Shown: positions 37,262 through 44,846 of the stretch, piece after piece
Numbering within the stretch: the first letter of the stretch is position 1
How the letters are laid out: each line of letters starts with the position of its first letter
Source of the DNA: Kamptonema sp. UHCC 0994
Lineage (GTDB): Bacteria; Cyanobacteriota; Cyanobacteriia; Cyanobacteriales; Microcoleaceae
DNA length: 64,000 bases
NCBI RefSeq assembly: GCF_029167235.1
Contig: NZ_JARFTR010000300.1
Coordinates: 1-64,000, forward strand
Direction of reading: 5' to 3'
Position numbers and translations under genes: made by a program
Notes under the pieces: model-generated
The model's input: only the letters and a program-made list of their open reading frames with translations
What the model was told of the DNA's origin: nothing
Databases searched by the model: none

Positions 37262-37852
37262 TCAACCTTCTACTTGTTTCCTCCGCCCCAAAAGTTGAGC
37301 AGCAAGCACACCACCAATAAACCCAAAAAGATGTCCTTGCCACGAAACCCCCGGTTGTGACGGCAAAACTCCCCAGATTAAACCTCCGTAAAGAAAACCC
37401 ACAAATAAAGACAAAGCAATCGACATCAAGCTGCGTTCAAAAAATCCCCGCAAGAGCAAAAAACCGAAATAACCAAATATTAATCCGCTGGCCCCAATAT
37501 GAACAGAATAAGGCGAACCCGTCAGCCAAACTCCAACTCCGCCAACCAGCATTGTGACAGCACTCACCAGAAAAAAATCACTGGTTTCTCGCAGCATAAT
37601 CAACCATCCGAAAGTGATAAAAGGGAGGGTATTCGCTGCTAAGTGAGCAAAATTGGCGTGTAGAAAAGGCATAAACAATATGCCGCGAAGTCCCACCATA
37701 CTACGGGGACGGACTCCGTAAGCATTCAGCCGCCCTCCTAGCAAAAATGAGTCAACAATTTCTATAATCCACATTAGAGCCACGAACCCGCCTAGTATTG
37801 AGGCTTGGGTTTGCAATTCGCTAGCGATTCCTTTGACTTTTGAGTTGCTCAT
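37262..37852 (-). CDS. Rhomboid family intramembrane serine protease
   Basis: 196 residues with six likely membrane helices. Catalytic Ser in HIGASGLIFGYFGF and catalytic His in WQGHLFGFIGG; the N-terminal HANFAHLAANTLPF helix matches rhomboid proteins. These cleave membrane proteins within the bilayer. Divergent from the M15-like gene with 69 bases between starts. Confidence 0.9.
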   Translation of the reverse strand: MSNSKVKGIASELQTQASILGGFVALMWIIEIVDSFLLGGRLNAYGVRPRSMVGLRGILFMPFLHANFAHLAANTLPFITFGWLIMLRETSDFFLVSAVTMLVGGVGVWLTGSPYSVHIGASGLIFGYFGFLLLRGFFERSLMSIALSLFVGFLYGGLIWGVLPSQPGVSWQGHLFGFIGGVLAAQLLGRRKQVEG

Positions 37853-37921
37853 AAGTATTCTCAGGGGGATGTTTTGATGATATCCCTATTATATTTTAGT
37901 TCAGAAAGGAGTCAAATAACA

Positions 37922-38497
37922 ATGGAGGATGTACAACTCGGAAAATATCTAACTCTGAAGGACTTTTGTACTTGTACCCATACTTATCACCAGTATGCCG
38001 ATAAAATCAACCCGTTTCCTCAAAATTTAGCAGCTACTATTCAAGCAATTAAAGATTTAAACAATTTCATTATCGAACCCGTAATTGACTGCTTTGGTAA
38101 AGATAGGTTTCAGCTAACTTATGGATTTTGTTCTGCTGATTTAAAAAAGTATCTGCAAAAGAAAGATCCCATCACTGGCATCAAAAATGGTCGAATTGCG
38201 CCTGAACTTGACCAGCATATGGCTTATGAGGTCAAGAAAAATGGTAAATATTATTGTGAGAGATTGGGCGCAGCTTGTGATTTTTTAATTAGGGATTTAC
38301 CAAGCAATGACCTTGTTGAGTGGATTATCTCGCAAAAATTGCCCTTTGATTCTCTCTATTTTTACGGGGAAGATAGACCAATTCATATTAGTTATGGCCC
38401 CCAGCACAAGGGAGATATTTGGACATTCACGGCTGGGGGTACACCAACTAAAAAAGGAATTGAAGATTGGGTGAAGGCTATAACTGCTAGGGGCTAG
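37922..38497 (+). CDS. Peptidase M15-like protein
   Basis: 191 residues from ATG 37922, which has AAAGGAG ten bases upstream; the frame opens at 37874. The pattern fits the M15_3 D-Ala-D-Ala carboxypeptidase-like fold: LTLKDFCTCTHT, a long helix (LAATIQAIKDLNNFIIEPV), FQLTYGFCS, a His in QHMAYE, GAACDF and a closing IHISYGP. The His/Asp/His set is spaced roughly as zinc ligands. No signal peptide, so a cell-wall role is uncertain. The stop codon TAG lies inside a GCTAGGG heptamer array, which also supplies the last residues. Confidence 0.6.
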   Translation: MEDVQLGKYLTLKDFCTCTHTYHQYADKINPFPQNLAATIQAIKDLNNFIIEPVIDCFGKDRFQLTYGFCSADLKKYLQKKDPITGIKNGRIAPELDQHMAYEVKKNGKYYCERLGAACDFLIRDLPSNDLVEWIISQKLPFDSLYFYGEDRPIHISYGPQHKGDIWTFTAGGTPTKKGIEDWVKAITARG

Positions 38498-38550
38498 GAG
38501 CTAGGGGCTAGGGACTAGGGGAAGAAAGGAATAGAATAAGCAGGCTTCAG
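38486..38550 (+). repeat. GCTAGGG heptamer array plus composite-repeat part
   Basis: Five or so GCTAGGG/GCTAGGA/ACTAGGG units, then GAAGAAAGGAATAGAATAAGC, which matches the composite repeat at 42543-42656 and its inverted copy at 48295-48405. It covers the 3' end of the preceding gene. Confidence 0.7.
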
Positions 38551-38995
38551 CAATGGGCAATGTTACAAATTATCAACTTATAAAAAAAGTTATTAATAAA
38601 ATTGAAGCAATTTATACAAAAAAAAATTATACCTCAAAAATTGAATAAACAGCAATTCTATTAATATAAATTAAAATAAGTTATGTTTTCTTGATATATT
38701 ATTAAAGTCTTACTCTCATTTTTTATTAAGAAATATAGCGATATATAAACTTTATACACAAATATGAATTTATTTTAAAGAGTTGCTTAATACTGTTGAT
38801 GAGTGGAAGCTAACGCATCTCACCTTTAAGTTAAATCAGATAAAAAACTAGACTAATATCAGGAATCAATTTGTCTTAAAGGTTTGTTGATAACTCAGCA
38901 ATAACTTAATAATTTCATTGTTTTCTGTGTAAATTATTAGGCTTGATTGAATTAGCAGCACTCAAGTCTACTTAGCTCAAAGCAAGGTATATATT
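38551..38995. other. AT-rich intergenic region, no gene seen
   Basis: About 445 bases, strongly AT-rich with many stops in all frames. It probably includes the promoter for the rightward small-gene cluster that starts at 38996. No hairpin with a T-run and no tRNA-like fold noticed. Confidence 0.5.
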
Positions 38996-39313
38996 ATGAG
39001 ACACTTTCCAGAAACTATCAGCAAAATTAGCGAAGATTTTTTAGATAGCTTAGGTTTGGCTTTGTGGGTCGAGATTATCACTCAAGATCCTCATTGCATC
39101 CACTACTTTGGCCCCTTTGCTTCTACGAAGGAAGCGAGAATTGCAATTCCAGGCTATGTCGAAGACTTGAAACATAAAAAAGCCCAGTTAAGGACAATTA
39201 ATGTTAAGCGTGGCAAGCCAACTCAACTCACAATTTTTCTGAGTGATTTAGAAGAATATTACGATAGTCATTCTGCACAAAACCCTTATTTCATCAAAGC
39301 AGTATACAACTAG
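38996..39313 (+). CDS. DUF1816 protein
   Basis: 105 residues. Contains GLALWVEIITQDPHCIHYFGPF and STKEARIAIPGYVEDLK, the signature of DUF1816, a small family found in cyanobacteria with no settled function. Soluble. First gene of the run DUF1816, zinc ribbon, pentapeptide, ComFB, pentapeptide, pentapeptide, all on the same strand. Confidence 0.85.
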   Translation: MRHFPETISKISEDFLDSLGLALWVEIITQDPHCIHYFGPFASTKEARIAIPGYVEDLKHKKAQLRTINVKRGKPTQLTIFLSDLEEYYDSHSAQNPYFIKAVYN

Positions 39314-39394
39314 AAAAGGTTTAGGGATTTGTACGCAAAGACTTCTGAGTTTCCATATTCTGCTGAAATCGTTAATGATTCACCATCTAAAGCA

Positions 39395-39574
39395 ATGAGC
39401 ATCAAATCTTGCCCTTGTTGTTCTAATCAATTACTGCGGCAGGTGCGCCATCGGGGTTTGTATTGGTTTTGCCCTTGCTGTTGGCAAGAAATGCCAGATT
39501 TACCTGCACTCCTTGCCAACCGAAATCAGCACTTTCTGCAACAACTGGGTTGCAAAAGAAATCGTTCCACTTAG
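39395..39574 (+). CDS. Small zinc-ribbon protein
   Basis: 59 residues from ATG 39395 (SIKSCPCCSNQLLRQVRH); the frame opens earlier at a TTG (39329), but the ATG leads straight into the domain. Two CPCC pairs (SCPCCSN and WFCPCCWQEMP) about 20 residues apart form a likely zinc ribbon. Similar small proteins follow DUF1816 genes in cyanobacteria. Function unknown. Confidence 0.65.
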   Translation: MSIKSCPCCSNQLLRQVRHRGLYWFCPCCWQEMPDLPALLANRNQHFLQQLGCKRNRST

Positions 39575-39669
39575 GAGATGATTTTCGTAAAAAATCAGGG
39601 CTTACTATTAGGTGATAGCTCATTCAAAAAACCCTCATTCTCTTGCTATTTAATTTAGAGGTTAGTCTA

Positions 39670-40368
39670 ATGAATGCTACGGAAATTTTAAGTCGATATG
39701 CTCAAGGCGATCGCGAATTTACTGGAACACAATTGCAACAGTTAGACTTGAGTAGAAAGATTCTCAACGGAGCAAACTTGAAGAATGCAAATCTTACAAA
39801 TGTTAATTTGATGAATGCTGAATTAAAAGAAGCTGACTTACAGGGAGCTTGTTTGCGAGGGGCAAACCTGAGCGAAGCTAACTTAAGTGAAGCTAACTTG
39901 ATAGACGCAGAATTAACGAATGCCAACCTCACAAAAGCTAACTTGTCGCGGGTGAATATGAGCGGCGCTAAACTAAGTTGGGTATCAATGTCTCAAGCTA
40001 ACTTGAGTGAAGCAAACCTAAGTTGCGTTGACCTAATTGGAAGCAACCTCAAGGAAATCAATTTAACTATGGCTAATTTGCTTTTAGCTAACTTGAGTGG
40101 CGCTGACTTGAGTAAAGCAATTCTAGATCAAGCCGATATGAGCTTTAGTCAATTGGTGGGAGCCAATCTGAGATTGGCTTCCTTACAAGGAACTAAGCTC
40201 TGCTGTGCCGATCTATCAGCGGCTAGCTTGTGGGGGGCGGACTTAAGCGGAGTCGATTTGCGGGGAGCAGTAATTGTCGGAATCGATCGGCGCGATGCTG
40301 TTTTAGCTGGGACAATTATGCCAGACGGGAGAATTTACAGTAACACGGGAAAGCTATCATTTCCGTAG
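39670..40368 (+). CDS. Pentapeptide-repeat protein 1
   Basis: 232 residues from ATG 39670, with GAGG upstream. Opens with the cap ATEILSRYAQGDREFTG and then about 35 A(N/D)LXX pentapeptides (ANLSEANLSEANL), forming a right-handed quadrilateral beta-helix. Ends with AGTIMPDGRIYSN, shared with copy 3. Target unknown; some pentapeptide proteins mimic DNA, but cyanobacteria have many with no known role. Two paralogues follow at 40921 and 41794. Confidence 0.9.
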   Translation: MNATEILSRYAQGDREFTGTQLQQLDLSRKILNGANLKNANLTNVNLMNAELKEADLQGACLRGANLSEANLSEANLIDAELTNANLTKANLSRVNMSGAKLSWVSMSQANLSEANLSCVDLIGSNLKEINLTMANLLLANLSGADLSKAILDQADMSFSQLVGANLRLASLQGTKLCCADLSAASLWGADLSGVDLRGAVIVGIDRRDAVLAGTIMPDGRIYSNTGKLSFP

Positions 40369-40434
40369 TAGTTATTGGCGCTGTTATCTTACTGCAAAAT
40401 CCAAGATTTCATCATCAATTAAAGAGGAAAATCA

Positions 40435-40767
40435 ATGTCATATCAACTGATAAATTCAACTTTGCCAATCGTCTTAGAAGAAATTGAGAATGTCTTGGAG
40501 GAATCACCCAACTGTCCCTATCGAGCAGCTTTTATTATTCCTGAATTGCGGGAAAAGCTAATTGATTATGTTCTCAGCAAAATTCCCCATTACTATACAA
40601 TTGAGAGTTCTAAATCTTCAATCAAGCAGCTTCGACCTCCATTCAGATTATTGGAACAGCGGTTACAGCTAGAAAACTTAATTCGCAAGGGAATTTTTGA
40701 GCTGATTCGAGAAAATACAGACTGGGAAAATTTCAGGTTTTCTCATACTGAAGAATCAAATACTTAG
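40435..40767 (+). CDS. ComFB family protein
   Basis: 110 residues. IVLEEIENVLEESPNCPYR, FIIPELREKLIDYVLSKIP and HYYTI give the ComFB helical domain. In cyanobacteria, ComFB-domain proteins have been reported as cyclic dinucleotide receptors (CdgR of Anabaena), so a second-messenger role is likely but not shown here. Good AGAGGAAA site before ATG 40435. It sits between pentapeptide genes on the same strand. Confidence 0.75.
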   Translation: MSYQLINSTLPIVLEEIENVLEESPNCPYRAAFIIPELREKLIDYVLSKIPHYYTIESSKSSIKQLRPPFRLLEQRLQLENLIRKGIFELIRENTDWENFRFSHTEESNT

Positions 40768-40788
40768 CTTTTTTTTGAAAAAGCTAAG
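40763..40788. terminator. Candidate hairpin after the ComFB gene
   Basis: CTTAGCTTTTT (40763-40773) pairs exactly with 40778-40788 around a 4-base loop and includes the gene's stop codon. No T-run follows on the plus strand, so it could be an attenuator or processing stem instead. Confidence 0.4.
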
Positions 40789-40920
40789 AGCCACAAATCC
40801 ATCCCTAGTGAATTTATGACTATTTCATGTTACACATTTTTTGTTAAAATTTTTGTGTGGGCCTTTAATCAAAGCCTAATTACAAAGATTTCACCAGATT
40901 TTAATTCTGAGGGTTGTTAA

Positions 40921-41748
40921 ATGGACTCCATCGAAATATTAACTCGATATGCTAAAGGCGATCGCGAATTCGCTGGAGTACAACTGCGACGCTCTGACCT
41001 AACAGGGGCAATTTTAACCAAAGCAGACTTGAGAGATGCCGACCTGAGTGGGTCAATTCTCACCAGAACAGAACTGCGACAGGCCAACTTAACTAACGCT
41101 GACCTCACCAATGCTGACCTGATTAACGCCGACTTGTGGCGGACTAATCTGACGGGAGCTCGACTCAGCGGAGCCACCCTCTATCGTTGTCACATGAGCG
41201 GGGCAATTCTACGGGCCGCTAGTCTGCGACGAGCCGATTTGAGCGAAGTCAACTTGAAGGGAGCGGACTTGACAGGAGCCAGCCTACGCGGGGCAACTTT
41301 GCGGCGGGCCGACTTGAGCGAGGCTAACTTCACAAAGGCTGACTTGAATGGCGCAACTCTGCGGCGGGCCGACCTCAGCGAAGCCAACCTGACAGATGCA
41401 GAACTAACGAATGCGGACTTAACTAACGCCGATATGTGGCGGACTAACCTCAAGGGAGCCAAGCTGGGGCGAGTTTCGCTGCGGCGAGCCGACTTGAGTG
41501 AATCTGACTTGAGTGAAGCTGACTTGAGTGGGGCAGACCTGAGAGGGACTGACCTCAGTGGTGCCAACCTGAGTGGCTGCAACCTCACGGGAGCAAACAT
41601 GATGGGTGCTGACCTCAGTGGCGCTAACTTGACAGGGGCTGATATGACTAGGGCAAGTCTGACATCAGCAAATCTAACTAACAGCAACCTGACGGGAGCG
41701 GACTTGAAAGGGATAGAGCTGCCTGATGAATTATCTAATGACAACTAA
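40921..41748 (+). CDS. Pentapeptide-repeat protein 2
   Basis: 275 residues. Cap MDSIEILTRYAKGDREFAG, then about 48 pentapeptides rich in ADL/ANL (RRADLSEANL, TNADLTNAD). Internal blocks recur (TNADLTNADLINADLWRTNL and a later TNADLTNADMWRTNL), so segments were duplicated. GC-rich compared with pentapeptide gene 3, and its antisense frame is open over 555 bases, which is a shadow. Confidence 0.92.
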   Translation: MDSIEILTRYAKGDREFAGVQLRRSDLTGAILTKADLRDADLSGSILTRTELRQANLTNADLTNADLINADLWRTNLTGARLSGATLYRCHMSGAILRAASLRRADLSEVNLKGADLTGASLRGATLRRADLSEANFTKADLNGATLRRADLSEANLTDAELTNADLTNADMWRTNLKGAKLGRVSLRRADLSESDLSEADLSGADLRGTDLSGANLSGCNLTGANMMGADLSGANLTGADMTRASLTSANLTNSNLTGADLKGIELPDELSNDN

Positions 41749-41793
41749 AAGAGGAATAAATGAAAGCATTCAAAAAGTTAAAAGGAGAAAACT

Positions 41794-42543
41794 ATGAATG
41801 CTAATGAATTGCTAAGCCGATATGCTGCCGGTGAACGCGATTTTCGGGAAGTCAATCTCACGGGAGTGACGACGATTGAGAGTAGTCTTTATCAAGCTAA
41901 TTTAAGCGGCGCGAATCTATCTGAGGCGAATTTGAGCCGTTGCAATTTGCGTTTTGCTAATTTAATGGATGCTAATTTGAATGGGACAATCCTAAATGGA
42001 GCCAAATTGACAGGAGCTACATTGAAAGGGGCACTCATTAATAGTATAAAGCTCAGTCAGGCTTATTTGAATCGCGCAGACTTAACGGGATTAGATCTGA
42101 GTGGGGTAGATATGAGTGAGGCTAAATTAATTGGAGCTATATTGCGGGATACAAATCTGAGTCAGGCAGATTTAAGTGCTGCCAAATTGCAGGGGGCTAA
42201 TCTTGATGGAGCTATACTCATGGACACAGATTTAAGTCAGAGCAACCTCACTGGAATTAATTTAAGTAGAGCAAACTTAGTCGGAGCTGACTTGAGAGAT
42301 GCTAATCTGAGTGAGGCAATTCTGTCTGGAGCATTACTAAGTTTTGCTAAACTTAGGGGAGCCGATATGAGGGCGGCGAATCTATCTGGTGCAAATCTTT
42401 ACCGTGCCGATTTATATGGGGCTAGTTTTTATGCGGCGCAATTAACTCATGCTAATCTGAGAGGTGCGCTGATTCTTAATGCTGATTTCCGTGAAGCTAT
42501 TTTGACTGGAACTATTATGCCTGATGGAAAGGTTAATAGCTAA
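41794..42543 (+). CDS. Pentapeptide-repeat protein 3
   Basis: 249 residues. Cap NANELLSRYAAGERDFRE, then about 42 pentapeptides and the tail TGTIMPDGKVNS, nearly the same as in protein 1. AAAAGGAG ribosome site. More AT-rich than protein 2. The three paralogues share the cap, so they descend from one gene and probably work alike. Confidence 0.92.
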   Translation: MNANELLSRYAAGERDFREVNLTGVTTIESSLYQANLSGANLSEANLSRCNLRFANLMDANLNGTILNGAKLTGATLKGALINSIKLSQAYLNRADLTGLDLSGVDMSEAKLIGAILRDTNLSQADLSAAKLQGANLDGAILMDTDLSQSNLTGINLSRANLVGADLRDANLSEAILSGALLSFAKLRGADMRAANLSGANLYRADLYGASFYAAQLTHANLRGALILNADFREAILTGTIMPDGKVNS

Positions 42544-42656
42544 TAGCTAGGGGCTAGGGGCTAGGGGCTAGGGGCTAGGGAAAGAAAGGAAAGAAGGGAA
42601 TAGAATAAGCTTTCAGGAAATCAGAACGTCCTAACTGCCAAGAAGGTTGCTATAAC
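42543..42656 (+). repeat. Composite dispersed repeat, copy A
   Basis: GCTAGGG heptamers, then GAAGGGAATAGAATAAGC, TTTCAGG, and the GTCCTAAC...GGTTGCTATAAC end at 42628-42656. The inverted copy is 48295-48405; a partial copy is at 38486-38550. Confidence 0.7.
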
Positions 42657-42682
42657 TGTTAACTGTTAACTGTTAACTGTTT
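42656..42682. repeat. Heptamer array at the 3' end of a gene
   Basis: TGTTAAC units. The minus-strand gene at 42666 ends in this array: its last codons and stop are ACA GTT AAC AGT TAA. Confidence 0.8.
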
Positions 42683-44753
42683 TACTTTTTCTGACACGAT
42701 CGCGGATAACCTCTTTTAAGATTTTAACCCGCTCTGGGTCAGCATCCGACCGCCAAAAAACACAATGATCCTTAATTTTTACCCCATATTCTCGGAGAAA
42801 ATTCACCCAATCTCGACGATTTTTAATTGCACTAATATTATCTAGAATGCCTAAGTATTCCTCTTGGCGACTAAGTTGAGCAAACTTATCATATAGCGGA
42901 TAGTTAGGAGTAACAAAAGTTTCCTTACGATGCAAAATCGGAGGATTACGAGAGCTAAAATATTCCTCATAGCTCACAGAAAGGTCGCGTAAATCAATGT
43001 GCATTGCCGTGTCTAAGGCTGGATGCGGATCTGTATCAAAATCGGGATAAAATAAATAGGAAATTTTCGGCGTATTAGTGTGAAACTTAATAACCGTTGC
43101 ACCATCTAAGCGCCCAATTGTCCGGTTAGCACAACCTTCATATAGGCGTAGCAAAGGATCTAATTCTTCTAATGCTGAAATGTGAACTGAGAGAGATTTA
43201 GAAACTTTATAACCAATAGCACTATCTTGACAAATATCAGAAATTATGGTTGAACTTCCCAAACTATAAAGCATCAGATCCGCAAGCACACAGGCTTTTT
43301 GATAATTATCAAATAAACCCTTAATATCATTTTTAATTTGGGTAGGAAATTTACGAAATTGAGGCGAATCTCCTAAATTACTTAGAGCAATATAGACTAG
43401 CAAATCTTGGCGGCGTTTGTCAGCAATTGCTTCCCATTCTTGACCATCAGTGGCTTGTAAAATAACTTGAAAAGCGCGGTTAAAAGTCCTAAATTCATCT
43501 TTAATAATTGATTCTTCAGGTAATTCACCTTTAACCGGAAGACGGCCGCGATCGGTCATAAAAGCCATTAAAGGTGCAAGCACTTCTTCATAGTCTTCAA
43601 ACCGCTTAACTTGAACGCGAATTCTGGGAGTGCTGACGCGGGATCTGAAGCGAGAAGCACGAAAATTTTGACCTTCAGCTTCATCGCGAAAAACAAAGTA
43701 AATGCCTAAAGCAACAGGAATCGAATCAACATTTAAAACTCGATCTATATAAACTTTTAACTCTTCCTGTTCATAATATTTCTGAAAAGTATTGCGGGAA
43801 GTAATTACCCCATCACCATAAGCAATGCGACCTTTATTTCTATCATCAATAAGTACCTGAGCAGCAACAATTAATACTTTCTTAGTTAGTTCCCAACTAT
43901 TCACTAAAGCCTCTCGCCTTTCTCCTGGATCTTCAATTACATTAATCACATAACCGAGATTGACAATATCAGCAGAAACATGAGAAGTATCCGGCTGATA
44001 ATACGGGTCCCATCCAACAGTAGTAATATTTTTTTCAGCAAGGCGTTTAACATCGCCCCCATATCCGCAACCGTAATCAAAGAAAGTCAAGCCTTCAGTA
44101 AATAAGTTTGCTTCTAGGGCCAAACGCACTGGCTTAGATAGGGAATTCCGACTCATAGCAGCTTTATGACGCTCTATTTTCGGAATGGGAAATTGATAAT
44201 TTTCCTCATCTTCTCCTCTATCAAATTCAACGACTGAGTGATCGAGTTGTATTTCTACGCCTTGCCTTTCTAATAATTCTAACCACCCTTGACGAGTGCC
44301 AATAGTGCGGGTACGATCGAGGAGTCCTAATGCTTCTTCTGATTTTGTAAGTTCTGCAAATTTCTGATAGTGAGGGTAGTCAGGAGTGACAAAAGTTTCT
44401 TTCCTGTGAAGGATAGGAGGATTATCAATGTTGCTATAATCTTTATGGTTGATTTCTCCAGTTTCTACATTGACTTGAATGCTATTTTGTAACGCTGGAT
44501 GAGGATCTATATCGAAGTCTGGGTAAAAAAGATAAGAAATTTTAGGCTTGTTAGTATGAAATTTAATTAGGGTAGTTTTATCTCTACAATCTATCTTACT
44601 ACTGGCATAACTTTCATATAGTTTGAGTTGAGGATCTAGAGCGTTTAAAGCTGAAATGTGGACGTAAAGAGCTGTGGGTAATTTTTTCCCAATTTGGCTA
44701 TTTTGGCAGAGGTTAGCAATTTGTAAATTAGGGATTGAAGATTGAGAATCCAT
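42666..44753 (-). CDS. DNA phosphorothioation-associated methyltransferase-like protein
   Basis: 695 residues. The centre (about 205-480) is a class I SAM methyltransferase: LTFFDYGCGYGGDVKRL is the SAM loop, TTVGWDPYY the acidic strand end. It matches what I recall of the dnd-associated putative methyltransferase family (TIGR04096). Two copies of one domain of about 165 residues flank it, at 10-175 and 510-680: both have KISYLFYPDFD, DPHPAL and NPPILHRKETFVTP. No dnd or pbe genes are in the window, so its link with phosphorothioation is not supported locally. The last residues TVNS come from a heptamer array. Confidence 0.75.
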   Translation of the reverse strand: MDSQSSIPNLQIANLCQNSQIGKKLPTALYVHISALNALDPQLKLYESYASSKIDCRDKTTLIKFHTNKPKISYLFYPDFDIDPHPALQNSIQVNVETGEINHKDYSNIDNPPILHRKETFVTPDYPHYQKFAELTKSEEALGLLDRTRTIGTRQGWLELLERQGVEIQLDHSVVEFDRGEDEENYQFPIPKIERHKAAMSRNSLSKPVRLALEANLFTEGLTFFDYGCGYGGDVKRLAEKNITTVGWDPYYQPDTSHVSADIVNLGYVINVIEDPGERREALVNSWELTKKVLIVAAQVLIDDRNKGRIAYGDGVITSRNTFQKYYEQEELKVYIDRVLNVDSIPVALGIYFVFRDEAEGQNFRASRFRSRVSTPRIRVQVKRFEDYEEVLAPLMAFMTDRGRLPVKGELPEESIIKDEFRTFNRAFQVILQATDGQEWEAIADKRRQDLLVYIALSNLGDSPQFRKFPTQIKNDIKGLFDNYQKACVLADLMLYSLGSSTIISDICQDSAIGYKVSKSLSVHISALEELDPLLRLYEGCANRTIGRLDGATVIKFHTNTPKISYLFYPDFDTDPHPALDTAMHIDLRDLSVSYEEYFSSRNPPILHRKETFVTPNYPLYDKFAQLSRQEEYLGILDNISAIKNRRDWVNFLREYGVKIKDHCVFWRSDADPERVKILKEVIRDRVRKSKTVNS

Positions 44754-44758
44754 AGAAG

Positions 44759-44846
44759 GAAGATGGGGAGAAGGGGGATTGGGAGAGGGGGAGAATTTTT
44801 CCTCAATTAGCCATTACCAATTACCAATTACCAATTACCAATTACC
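44759..44846. repeat. G-rich tract and AATTACC heptamer array
   Basis: 44759-44797 is a G/A tract (GGAGAAGGGGGATTGGGAG). 44808-44846 is AATTACC units. The hybrid kinase stop (44842-44844) lies in the array. Confidence 0.75.

Noticed and set aside
41190..41744. Minus-strand ORF of 184 codons over the pentapeptide gene
   Set aside because: Shadow of the pentapeptide repeat; the plus-strand gene has a ribosome site, cap and tail.
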